Source: Aalborgiella sp043775055 (GTDB taxonomy: Bacteria > Pseudomonadota > Gammaproteobacteria > Burkholderiales > Burkholderiaceae_C). From it: 14,200 nucleotides of DNA. The stretch is from NCBI GenBank assembly GCA_043775055.1, contig JAYVSU010000103.1, forward strand, positions 1-14,200. Direction: 5' to 3'. Below the pieces are notes generated by a model. It did not search any database and was not told the DNA's origin. It saw only the letters and a list, made by a program, of their open reading frames with translations. The first letter of the stretch is position 1. Every line of letters begins with the position of its first letter. A program made the translations under genes and the position numbers. Positions 1 through 6,347 of the stretch are shown in pieces.

Positions 1-167
1 TAAGCGACTCTGTCAACAAAAGGGACCAAAAAATTCAGCCCCGGCGTGAGTGTGCTGTGGTATTTGCCCAAGCGCTCAATCACCCAGGCATGCTGCTGCG
101 GCACAACTTTGAGTGTTTTTACAATAAAAAGCACTGCAATGATGAACAGGACAATGGCGACTTCCAT
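1..167 (-). CDS. SPFH/stomatin-family membrane protein (N-terminal part)
   Basis: Only the first 55 codons are in the window; the gene continues past position 1. The reading starts with MEVAIVLFIIAVLFIVKTLK, a single hydrophobic anchor, followed by VVPQQHAWVIERLGKY and then TPGLNFLVPFVDRVAY. This is the classic beginning of SPFH (band 7/stomatin/prohibitin) proteins such as QmcA, which form membrane-anchored ring oligomers at the inner membrane. The start ATG at 167 is preceded by an AAGGAAAA ribosome-binding site. It lies 29 bases downstream of the NfeD-like gene on the same strand. SPFH and NfeD proteins are typically encoded together and act together, so a two-gene operon is likely. The family is clear; the exact subfamily cannot be settled from the fragment. 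Confidence 0.88.
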   Translation of the reverse strand, partial: MEVAIVLFIIAVLFIVKTLKVVPQQHAWVIERLGKYHSTLTPGLNFLVPFVDRVA

Positions 168-196
168 GATGTTTTCCTTTTTTGAATGAGATACGT

Positions 197-622
197 TTAG
201 ATTTTTTCAACAATCAAACGACTGCCAACCACCCGTACAACTTTATATGCCCCAGCGCCTGCTGGGCTGCCCGCGCTGAGTTGCACCGTCCAAGCGGCCC
301 CACGATAGTTAACACTGGCTGTGCCATCGGCGTGCCAGCTGTGCACTTGTACTGTCTGCCCGATGTCCATGTTCACATCTTGATTGAACTCGGCGGATGC
401 GCCGACCATCTTTTTGCCGCGCAGCAGATGCCAAGCCGTGACAGCACCGCCCCCAACAATTGCAGCTGTAACCAACTGCAAAGTCGCACTTAAGCCTAAA
501 TGTGCTCCCAAGGCAGCTGCAACAAAGCCCACTGCTAGCATCAAAAGATAAAACGTACCCATCATCAACTCCACAGCGACAGCCGCGCCTGCCAGCAACC
601 ACCAAATCGTAGATTCAGCCAT
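197..622 (-). CDS. NfeD-like membrane protein
   Basis: A 141-residue protein starting MAESTIWWLLAGAAVAVELM. I chose the ATG at 622 because AAGGAATG sits just before it; an in-frame upstream start at 652 would add ten polar, basic residues and lacks a good site. The N-terminal half is two or three hydrophobic segments (about residues 6-65). The C-terminal part (about 85-141, from DIGQTVQVHSWHADG to SRLIVEKI) reads as the small beta-barrel (OB-like) domain typical of the short NfeD class. Such proteins bind partner SPFH proteins at the membrane and are thought to take part in membrane-domain organisation. The SPFH gene follows immediately. It lacks the ClpP-like protease domain of long NfeD proteins. 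Confidence 0.85.
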   Translation of the reverse strand: MAESTIWWLLAGAAVAVELMMGTFYLLMLAVGFVAAALGAHLGLSATLQLVTAAIVGGGAVTAWHLLRGKKMVGASAEFNQDVNMDIGQTVQVHSWHADGTASVNYRGAAWTVQLSAGSPAGAGAYKVVRVVGSRLIVEKI

Positions 623-730
623 AGCATTCCTTTTTTGTCTGCGTTGCACCACATTTTGAACGAATCATGCCCCTATATCTGCCAAGTTGCGGGTTGGGAC
701 ACATTATTTCCTTACACTTCGCACTTATTC

Positions 731-750
731 AGTATTTTTCGGTATTTTTC
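731..750 (+). repeat. Tandem 10-base direct repeat upstream of decarboxylase gene
   Basis: Two adjacent 10-base units, aGTATTTTTC and gGTATTTTTC, differ only in the first base and end 29 bases before the decarboxylase start. They could be a regulator binding site or part of an AT-rich leader. No convincing -35/-10 pair or strong ribosome-binding site is visible in 653-779, the divergent intergenic region shared with the NfeD-like gene. Confidence 0.4.
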
Positions 751-779
751 ACCTCTTTTTCTCTTCTTAACGCACCGCC

Positions 780-3056
780 ATGAAATTTCGCTTCCCCATT
801 GTCATCATTGATGAAGACTTCCGCTCTGAAAACACCTCTGGCTTAGGTATTCGCGCCTTGGCTCAGGCCATTGAGAGTGAAGGTTTTGAAGTTTTAGGCG
901 TCACCAGCTATGGCGATTTAAGCCAATTTGCCCAACAACAAAGCCGCGCCAGTGCTTTTATTTTGTCGGTAGACGATGACGAATTCACCCCTGGGCCTGA
1001 TTTAGACCCTGCTGTACTGAATTTGCGTCATTTCATTGAAGAGGTGCGCCGCAAAAATTTAGAAGTACCTATTTACGTCTACGGTGAAACCAAAACGTCG
1101 CGCCATATCCCAAATGACGTTTTACGTGAACTGCATGGCTTCATCCACATGTTTGAAGACACCCCTGAGTTTGTGGCGCGTCACATCATCCGTGAAGCGA
1201 AAAGCTATTTGGAAGGTGTGCAGCCGCCGTTTTTCAAAGCATTGTTAGATTACGCTGAAGACGGCTCCTACAGCTGGCATTGCCCGGGGCATTCGGGCGG
1301 TGTAGCCTTCTTGAAAAGCCCTGTGGGCCAGATGTACCACCAATTCTATGGTGAAAACATGCTTCGCGCAGATGTATGTAACGCTGTGGAAGAACTGGGT
1401 CAGCTGCTCGACCACAATGGCGCGATTGGTGAGAGCGAGCGTAATGCTGCGCGCATTTTCAATGCTGACCACTGCTTTTTTGTGACCAATGGCACCTCTA
1501 CCAGCAACAAAATGGTCTGGCACCATACCGTGGCGCCTAACGATGTGGTGGTGGTGGACCGCAATTGCCACAAATCCGTACTCCATGCCATCATCATGAC
1601 AGGGGCGATCCCGGTGTTTTTGAAGCCGACACGCAACCACTTCGGCATCATTGGACCGATCCCGAAGGAAGAGTTCGAACCCGCATCGATTCAAGCCAAA
1701 ATCAAAGCCAATCCTTTGCTAAAGGGTGTGGATGCCAAGAAGGTAAAACCGCGTGTGATGACGGTGACGCAAAGCACTTACGATGGCGTTCTGTACAACA
1801 CGGAGACGATCAAGGGCATGTTGGACGGCTATGTTGAAAACTTGCATTTTGACGAAGCTTGGCTACCGCATGCTGCTTTTCATCCGTTTTACGGTACCTA
1901 CCACTCGATGGGTAAAAACCGCATTCGCCCCAAATCTGCCGTGGTTTACGCGACGCAATCCATCCACAAATTGCTGGCCGGTATCAGCCAAGCAAGCCAT
2001 GTGCTGGTGCAAGACTCGCAAACGGTCAAGCTGGACAGGCATTTGTTCAATGAAGCGTATTTGATGCACACCTCGACCTCACCGCAGTACAGCATCATTG
2101 CCAGTTGCGACGTAGCTGCTGCCATGATGGAGCCACCGGGCGGTACGGCTTTGGTAGAAGAAAGCGTCTTAGAAGCGCTTGATTTCCGCCGAGCCATGCG
2201 AAAAATCGATGAAGAATATGGCAAAGATTGGTGGTTCAAGGTGTGGGGGCCCGAGAAATTTGCCGAAGAAGGCATGGGTCGCGCCAGCGATTGGATCATC
2301 AAAGGTGAGTCAAAATCAGCCAAAGCAGGGGTGAACTGGCACGGCTTCGGCAAGATGGCGACGGGCTTCAACATGCTCGACCCGATCAAAGCCACCATCG
2401 TCACCCCGGGCATGGACTTGAACGGTAAATTTTCGAAAACGGGCATTCCAGCCAGCATCGTGACCAAATTTTTGGCCGAACATGGTGTGGTAGTTGAAAA
2501 GACTGGCTTGTACAGCTTCTTCATCCTGTTCACCATCGGTATCACCAAAGGTCGTTGGAACAGTATGCTGACGGCACTTCAGCAGTTCAAAGACGATTAC
2601 GATAAAAACCAACCAATGTGGCGCATCTTGCCCGAGTTTTGCCAAAAGCACCGTAAATACGAAAAAATGGGCTTGGCGGACCTTTGCCACCATCTGCACA
2701 CGCTCTATGCCAAGTACGACATTGCTCGCTTGACGACCGATATGTACTTGAGCGACCTGCAACCCGCTATGAAGCCCAGCGACGCCTATGCCCACATTGC
2801 GCAGCGCAAGACGGAACGCGTGCCGATTGACGAGCTAGAAGGCCGCATCACAGTCGGTTTGGTCACCCCCTATCCGCCGGGCATTCCACTCTTGATTCCC
2901 GGTGAAGTATTCAACAAGAAAATCGTCGATTACCTTAAGTTTTCGCGCGAGTTCAATGCGCAATGCCCTGGCTTTGAAACAGACATTCATGGCTTGGTGG
3001 CTGAAGACGGCGAAGATGGCAAAAAACACTATTTCGCTGACTGCGTAAAGATGTAA
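780..3056 (+). CDS. Orn/Lys/Arg decarboxylase, biodegradative arginine decarboxylase-like
   Basis: A 758-residue PLP-dependent fold type I decarboxylase, full length for the large inducible acid-stress class. Residues 1-150 form the wing/receiver-like N-terminal domain. The core shows CPGHSGG at 168-174, DEAW at 358-361 (cofactor-contacting Asp) and SIHK ending at Lys397, the expected PLP lysine. The C-terminal domain follows. The family decarboxylates arginine, lysine or ornithine, consuming a cytoplasmic proton and producing agmatine, cadaverine or putrescine. The length, DEAW (lysine enzymes usually read DSAW) and the ITKGRW segment favour an AdiA-like arginine enzyme, but substrate cannot be fixed by eye. 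No amino acid/amine antiporter gene is adjacent. The ATG has no strong ribosome-binding site in front of it, so translation may be weak or regulated. The nearby genes suggest no shared operon. Confidence 0.9.
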   Translation: MKFRFPIVIIDEDFRSENTSGLGIRALAQAIESEGFEVLGVTSYGDLSQFAQQQSRASAFILSVDDDEFTPGPDLDPAVLNLRHFIEEVRRKNLEVPIYVYGETKTSRHIPNDVLRELHGFIHMFEDTPEFVARHIIREAKSYLEGVQPPFFKALLDYAEDGSYSWHCPGHSGGVAFLKSPVGQMYHQFYGENMLRADVCNAVEELGQLLDHNGAIGESERNAARIFNADHCFFVTNGTSTSNKMVWHHTVAPNDVVVVDRNCHKSVLHAIIMTGAIPVFLKPTRNHFGIIGPIPKEEFEPASIQAKIKANPLLKGVDAKKVKPRVMTVTQSTYDGVLYNTETIKGMLDGYVENLHFDEAWLPHAAFHPFYGTYHSMGKNRIRPKSAVVYATQSIHKLLAGISQASHVLVQDSQTVKLDRHLFNEAYLMHTSTSPQYSIIASCDVAAAMMEPPGGTALVEESVLEALDFRRAMRKIDEEYGKDWWFKVWGPEKFAEEGMGRASDWIIKGESKSAKAGVNWHGFGKMATGFNMLDPIKATIVTPGMDLNGKFSKTGIPASIVTKFLAEHGVVVEKTGLYSFFILFTIGITKGRWNSMLTALQQFKDDYDKNQPMWRILPEFCQKHRKYEKMGLADLCHHLHTLYAKYDIARLTTDMYLSDLQPAMKPSDAYAHIAQRKTERVPIDELEGRITVGLVTPYPPGIPLLIPGEVFNKKIVDYLKFSREFNAQCPGFETDIHGLVAEDGEDGKKHYFADCVKM

Positions 3057-3064
3057 CAATTGCA

Positions 3065-3079
3065 GACAAATAATTTGTC
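3065..3079 (+). other. 15-base palindrome after decarboxylase gene
   Basis: GACAAAT-A-ATTTGTC is a perfect 7+1+7 palindrome starting nine bases after the decarboxylase stop. As RNA it could fold as a six-pair stem with a TAA loop, but no uridine run follows, so it is at best a weak terminator. It could equally be an operator for the downstream lipoprotein gene. Confidence 0.35.
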
Positions 3080-3135
3080 AACTATTTCTGCTCTTCAGAC
3101 ATTATGTGGGTTACCGAACAGATGTATTTGAATGT

Positions 3136-3160
3136 GTCTGGCATCATTTCATGACCAGAC
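3136..3160 (+). promoter_or_regulatory. Hairpin in leader of small lipoprotein gene
   Basis: GTCTGG-CAT and ATG-a-CCAGAC pair to give a nine-pair stem with one bulged A and a six-base loop, ending 38 bases before the lipoprotein ATG. It may be a leader structure or a protein binding site. No uridine tract follows, so it is not an evident terminator. Confidence 0.3.
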
Positions 3161-3198
3161 CATCTAATCATTAACGCGTGGAAACCCAAGGATTCATC

Positions 3199-3546
3199 AT
3201 GAAAACATCTATCAAAGTTGGCTTAACCGCATTGTCAATCGCCTTGCTGACTGCCTGTGGCGGCGGTAGTGACCCGTCCAACACGTTTCTGTCCGTAGAC
3301 AACACGCAGCGCGGTGTCGTCTGTGTTGAGAATATTGGCTTCGACGCTTATTCGCCTGAAGGTCAACAAGTAGCACGTGATTTGGTGAATTTCTATGGTG
3401 TGGCCAACCCGTTTGCCAATCCACTCAACTTGGCGTACTCGGCACCGACGTATTGCGGTGGACCGACGGCTAATTACGTCCCAGCGCCTAATTTGATTAT
3501 CGAGGCCAGCTATTACTACAACGTGATTGTGCCAACTGTGCGCTAA
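3199..3546 (+). CDS. Small lipoprotein of unknown function
   Basis: A 115-residue protein. The N-terminus MKTSIKVGLTALSIALLTAC is a lipoprotein signal peptide with lipobox LTAC; Cys20 would be lipidated, leaving a mature protein of 96 residues. I chose the ATG at 3199 because AAGG lies eight bases before it and because it starts the signal peptide directly; an in-frame codon at 3178 would add seven residues that disrupt it. The mature part begins with a flexible GGGSDPSN linker and has two further cysteines (Cys42, Cys86) that could form a disulfide in the periplasm. It ends in an aromatic/hydrophobic beta-like segment (ASYYYNVIVPTV). I do not recognise the family. It lacks Asp after Cys20, so outer-membrane sorting is expected. 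It has its own 142-base upstream region, so it is probably transcribed separately. Confidence 0.75.
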   Translation: MKTSIKVGLTALSIALLTACGGGSDPSNTFLSVDNTQRGVVCVENIGFDAYSPEGQQVARDLVNFYGVANPFANPLNLAYSAPTYCGGPTANYVPAPNLIIEASYYYNVIVPTVR

Positions 3547-3558
3547 TGCACCCAGTCA

Positions 3559-3591
3559 AATAGTTTGCTATATTTTATATAGCAAACTATT
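3559..3591 (+). terminator. Perfect 15-bp hairpin between convergent genes
   Basis: AATAGTTTGCTATAT and its exact complement ATATAGCAAACTATT flank a TTT loop. It lies 13 bases after the lipoprotein stop and 40 bases after the DUF3501 stop on the other strand, so it can serve as a bidirectional terminator. On the minus strand it is followed by TTTGACT. It is also the left part of the repeat described separately at 3559-3614. Confidence 0.6.
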
Positions 3592-3614
3592 CATTAAATA
3601 CGCCGGCTACAGCC
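3559..3614 (+). repeat. Dispersed repeat copy 1 (hairpin plus conserved tail)
   Basis: The hairpin is followed by a tail ending in CGCCGGCTACAGCC. Positions 3571-3614 align without gaps to 10651-10694, with 36 of 44 bases identical by my count. The layout (short stem-loop, then an ATTCAATAA-like stretch, then GGCTA-AGCC) recalls the small dispersed repeats common in Comamonadaceae genomes. That link to a known family is inference from memory. Confidence 0.6.
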
Positions 3615-3630
3615 AAATTTAACCTTAAAA

Positions 3631-4224
3631 TCAAGACTTTAAGTCGGCAGCCAATGATGCGAGGGTTTCAGGTTCCATCTGGGTGTGAGCAGGGTAATTC
3701 GTATGGTCGCAACCCAGTTTGACACCCGCCCCTGCTAAAACGGCAGCGCGCATGGCTGCGTTGAGCTCAAAGCGGACAAAGTGAACGGCTGAGGTCTTCT
3801 CATCAGTCTCACGGTCCAAATCTTCGTCTGCAATAGCGTAGACCCGTGCATGACCCTCAACCTCTACAAACATCCGATCTTCCACCCCGATCAAGCGCGC
3901 CAATTCGCGGCGGCGCTCGTTTTCATCAGGGTATTCAATCATCATGGTGGCTTTCCAGTTGCTGCCATCTGGAACCAAAGGCGCGTAAGCTTCAATTTCT
4001 TGAACAATGCCCTCTTCTTCAAAAATCTTCTCTATGCGCAGCATTTCTTGGATTTGATAGCGCACTGTCATTTCAGACTCAAACTGCAAATTCACATGCT
4101 CGCCCAACTGCACGGAGCGCAATTGGCGATGTGCCATGACCTCAAGGCGATGAACTTTGCGGTACTTGGTGTAAGCCTCCAGCGACATGAGGTTCTCTGG
4201 GGTGATGTGTCCGGTGATTTGCAT
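3631..4224 (-). CDS. DUF3501 family protein
   Basis: A 197-residue soluble protein starting MQITGHITPENLMSLEAYTK, with no signal peptide or membrane segment. I recognise the DUF3501 pattern from the opening EAYTKYRKVHRLEVM, the RYQIQEMLRIEKIFEEE segment, the TMMIEYPDENERRRELARLI segment, and the C-terminal VRFEL...GAGVKLGCDHTNYP. The biochemical function of the family is not known to me. The gene is the last of three on this strand: 44 bases separate it from the iron-sulfur protein gene, with rubrerythrin beyond that. The same association recurs in other proteobacteria, so it probably works with those redox proteins. The start has only a weak AAGAG site, consistent with translation following the upstream gene. 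A single Cys is present near the C-terminus with nearby His residues, so metal binding is possible but unproven. Confidence 0.82.
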   Translation of the reverse strand: MQITGHITPENLMSLEAYTKYRKVHRLEVMAHRQLRSVQLGEHVNLQFESEMTVRYQIQEMLRIEKIFEEEGIVQEIEAYAPLVPDGSNWKATMMIEYPDENERRRELARLIGVEDRMFVEVEGHARVYAIADEDLDRETDEKTSAVHFVRFELNAAMRAAVLAGAGVKLGCDHTNYPAHTQMEPETLASLAADLKS

Positions 4225-4268
4225 AGGTAGCTCTTAATTTTTTCTTAATTTTTCTTTGAATGAACGGC

Positions 4269-5618
4269 TTATTTCAAACCGTAGGCTTCACGAATCAACG
4301 TGAGTGGGTGTTTTTGCGGCACATCGCCTAGCTTGTTGACTTCAAAGCCCTGCGCAATATGGTGACCACCCAGTGGACAGTCTGAACTGATCACATCCGG
4401 CAAGCCGCCATCTTTGTGGTTGGCCATGGCTTTAAACAGCGGTTTACCAATCTTCATCGCTTGCTGGTGCGTCGCTTTTTTGACGCCAAAGGTACCAGCA
4501 TGCCCCGAGCAGCGCTCATGCGTATGGACGCTGGTGCCTGGTACCATTTTGAGCATTTCTTCCGTCTTCTTGCCAATTTGTTGGACGCGGCCATGACACG
4601 GGATTTGGTAGCTAATTTTACCCAATTCAACTGGAAATTCGACTTTCAGTAACCCGTCGCGCTTACGTGCCATCAGGTATTCAAACGGATCCCACATGGC
4701 TTCTTTGACCAAGGCAACATCAACATCATCAGGAAACATCAAGGGAATTTCCTGCTTGAACATCAACGTGCAACTGGGCACTGCGCTCAAAATCGCAAAG
4801 CCATCTTTGGCATATTGCGCCAACACAGGGACATTGGCGTCTTTGCTGTCTTTGACTGAGTCCAAGTCACCCAATTCCAACTTTGGCATGCCGCAGCATT
4901 TCTCTTTTTCAACCAAAACATAGGGCACTTCGTTGTGGTCCAAGATTTTCAGCAAATCATGGCCAATACCTGGCTCGTTGTAATTGATGTAACAAGTTGA
5001 ATAAATAGCTACTTTTCCTGGTGTTTTTTCACCATCTTTGATGGAGAAGTCTTTCGACAATCTGGCACTAGCGCGGAATTTTTTATTCGCGAATTCTGGC
5101 AGCCATGCTTCTTTATCTACACCAAGCACTTTTTCCATCACCGCACGGGCGGGTTTAGTGTGGTTCACAGCGTTCACCATCTGCGACACAATGGGGATAC
5201 CCGCAAACGAGCCCGTCACATCGGTAGATGACAAAATGCGCTCCCCAACACCAACGTCACCTTTTTTAAACTTGATGGCTTTGGCGCGCAACATGGTGTG
5301 CGGAAAGTCCAAATTAAACTCGTGCGGCGGCACATATGGGCATTTGGTGAGGTAGCACAGGTCGCACATGTAGCATTGGTCGACCACTTTCCAGTAGTCC
5401 TGTTTATCAACACCGTCCACTTCCATGGTTTTGGATTCGTCAACCAAGTCAAACAAAGTCGGGAACGAGCCACACAGGCTCACACATCGGCGGCAACCAT
5501 GGCAAATGTCAAAGATGCGCTCCATTTCATGAAAAGTCGCTACTTCGTTGTAATAGTCTGGGTTTTGCCAATCAATCGCGTGACGGGTCGGTGCGGCTAG
5601 GTTGCCTTCTGTTGCCAT
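4269..5618 (-). CDS. Iron-sulfur protein with two 4Fe-4S sites and CCG domains (GlpC/HdrD-like)
   Basis: A 449-residue cytoplasmic protein. The N-terminal ferredoxin-like domain has Cys39-42-45-49 and Cys82-85-88-93, two likely 4Fe-4S ligand sets; the second has four residues before the last Cys, followed by Pro. Two CCG-type domains follow, as in GlpC and heterodisulfide reductase subunits: Cys209, Cys241-Cys242-Gly, Cys283, then Cys341, Cys370-Ser-Gly, Cys414. The second therefore lacks one Cys of the canonical pair. Such proteins pass electrons between flavoproteins or quinones and a partner, but no dehydrogenase is adjacent here. It is encoded between rubrerythrin (105 bases upstream) and DUF3501 (44 bases downstream), which suggests an electron-transfer role in peroxide or thiol metabolism. 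AAGG lies ten bases before the ATG at 5618. True glpC is unlikely without glpA and glpB. Confidence 0.86.
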   Translation of the reverse strand: MATEGNLAAPTRHAIDWQNPDYYNEVATFHEMERIFDICHGCRRCVSLCGSFPTLFDLVDESKTMEVDGVDKQDYWKVVDQCYMCDLCYLTKCPYVPPHEFNLDFPHTMLRAKAIKFKKGDVGVGERILSSTDVTGSFAGIPIVSQMVNAVNHTKPARAVMEKVLGVDKEAWLPEFANKKFRASARLSKDFSIKDGEKTPGKVAIYSTCYINYNEPGIGHDLLKILDHNEVPYVLVEKEKCCGMPKLELGDLDSVKDSKDANVPVLAQYAKDGFAILSAVPSCTLMFKQEIPLMFPDDVDVALVKEAMWDPFEYLMARKRDGLLKVEFPVELGKISYQIPCHGRVQQIGKKTEEMLKMVPGTSVHTHERCSGHAGTFGVKKATHQQAMKIGKPLFKAMANHKDGGLPDVISSDCPLGGHHIAQGFEVNKLGDVPQKHPLTLIREAYGLK

Positions 5619-5699
5619 GGTGAATGTGCCTTGTTAAATACTGTGCATTGGATACTCCGAAGAACATCCAACACACAAAATTCAATGAAGAATCAAGTT

Positions 5700-5714
5700 T
5701 TGATCAACGATCAA
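5700..5714 (-). other. Inverted repeat between rubrerythrin and iron-sulfur protein genes
   Basis: TTGATC and GATCAA flank three bases, nine bases beyond the rubrerythrin stop. It may act as a weak terminator or processing site after rubrerythrin, or as an operator for the downstream gene. The FNR-like half-sites are five bases apart instead of four, so it does not fit a standard FNR box. Confidence 0.3.
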
Positions 5715-5723
5715 TCGACTAAA

Positions 5724-6146
5724 TTAATCCACCAATTCAGCCAACGCCTTGGCGTAGCGGTTAGCGTGTGAACGCTCGGCTTTGGCCAAAGTTTCGAACC
5801 AATCAGCCACTTCATCATGTCCTTCAGTACGCGCTGTTTTGGCCATCCCAGGGTACATATCGGTGTACTCATGGGTTTCGCCTGCAACTGCGGACTTCAG
5901 GTTGTCACGGGTAGCGCCGAAAGGCATGCCGGTGGCTGGGTCGCCGCACTGCTCCAGCCACTCTAAGTGTCCGTGCGCGTGGCCGGTTTCGCCTTCAGCG
6001 GTAGAGCGGAACAGCGCCGCTACGTCTGGCTGGCCTTCAATGTCAGCCTTGTTCGCGAAATACAAATAGCGACGGTTAGCCTGTGACTCGCCTGCGAAGG
6101 CGGCTTTCAAGTTGTCTTCCGTTTTTGAGCCTTTGAGTGCTGCCAT
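5724..6146 (-). CDS. rbr: Rubrerythrin without rubredoxin domain
   Basis: A 140-residue ferritin-like four-helix protein. Likely di-iron ligands are Glu20, Glu53 with His56, Glu90, Glu93, Glu124 and His127, spaced as in classical rubrerythrin (which has E20, E53, E94, E97, E127, H130). Rubrerythrins reduce hydrogen peroxide in the cytoplasm. The usual C-terminal rubredoxin domain with its four-cysteine FeS4 site is absent: the protein ends at ALAELVD and has a single Cys (67). An external electron donor is therefore needed, and the adjacent iron-sulfur protein is a natural candidate by position. The ATG at 6146 has a strong AGGAG site seven bases upstream. It heads the three-gene cluster, with a long 5' region holding an AT-rich hairpin (6175-6201) and a Fur-like palindrome (6319-6345). 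Confidence 0.92.
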   Translation of the reverse strand: MAALKGSKTEDNLKAAFAGESQANRRYLYFANKADIEGQPDVAALFRSTAEGETGHAHGHLEWLEQCGDPATGMPFGATRDNLKSAVAGETHEYTDMYPGMAKTARTEGHDEVADWFETLAKAERSHANRYAKALAELVD

Positions 6147-6174
6147 GGAAATCTCCTAATGGGTTGATATTTCT

Positions 6175-6201
6175 GATTTTTTGCATTTGTGCAAAAAAAT
6201 C
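6175..6201 (-). promoter_or_regulatory. AT-rich hairpin in rubrerythrin leader
   Basis: On the plus strand, GATTTTTTGCA (6175-6185), TTTG, then TGCAAAAAAATC (6190-6201) form an 11-pair stem with one extra base, 28 bases before the rubrerythrin start. It could be a repressor site or an RNA structure controlling translation. I see no clear -35/-10 pair next to it. Confidence 0.4.
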
Positions 6202-6318
6202 GCTTTAGCAAGAATTTGCCAAAGACCCACCGATGGTAGCCGCCTTAAAGATTGAGAGCTAATAGGCTGATTCAATCGCCCAGATAGACTTTGGCTATTG
6301 ATTTACTATGATTGGTAG

Positions 6319-6345
6319 TTTTATTGAGAATGGTTCGCAATAAAA
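6319..6345. promoter_or_regulatory. Fur-box-like palindrome between rubrerythrin gene and rnpB
   Basis: TTTTATTG and CAATAAAA are perfect 8-base arms around an 11-base core that itself contains GAA-tgg-TTC. The central TGAGAAT-G-GTTCGCA matches the 7-1-7 Fur consensus at 10 of 14 positions by my count. It is 173 bases upstream of the rubrerythrin start and directly downstream of the rnpB 3' end, so it could instead be part of rnpB termination. Confidence 0.4.
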
Positions 6346-6347
6346 GT

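Noticed and set aside
1946..2548. A 200-codon minus-strand reading frame inside the decarboxylase
   Set aside because: It is antisense to a clearly conserved coding region and its translation shows no recognisable domain.
4414..5600. Several plus-strand frames of 60-105 codons opposite the iron-sulfur gene
   Set aside because: All are opposite conserved cysteine motifs and lack ribosome-binding sites or recognisable products.
4269..5618. True glpC of anaerobic glycerol-3-phosphate dehydrogenase
   Set aside because: No glpA or glpB is nearby, and the rubrerythrin/DUF3501 context indicates a different role.
5700..5714. FNR-like box TTGAT...ATCAA between rubrerythrin and the iron-sulfur gene
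   Set aside because: The half-sites are five bases apart, not the four required by the FNR consensus, and the palindrome is more simply a short hairpin after rubrerythrin.
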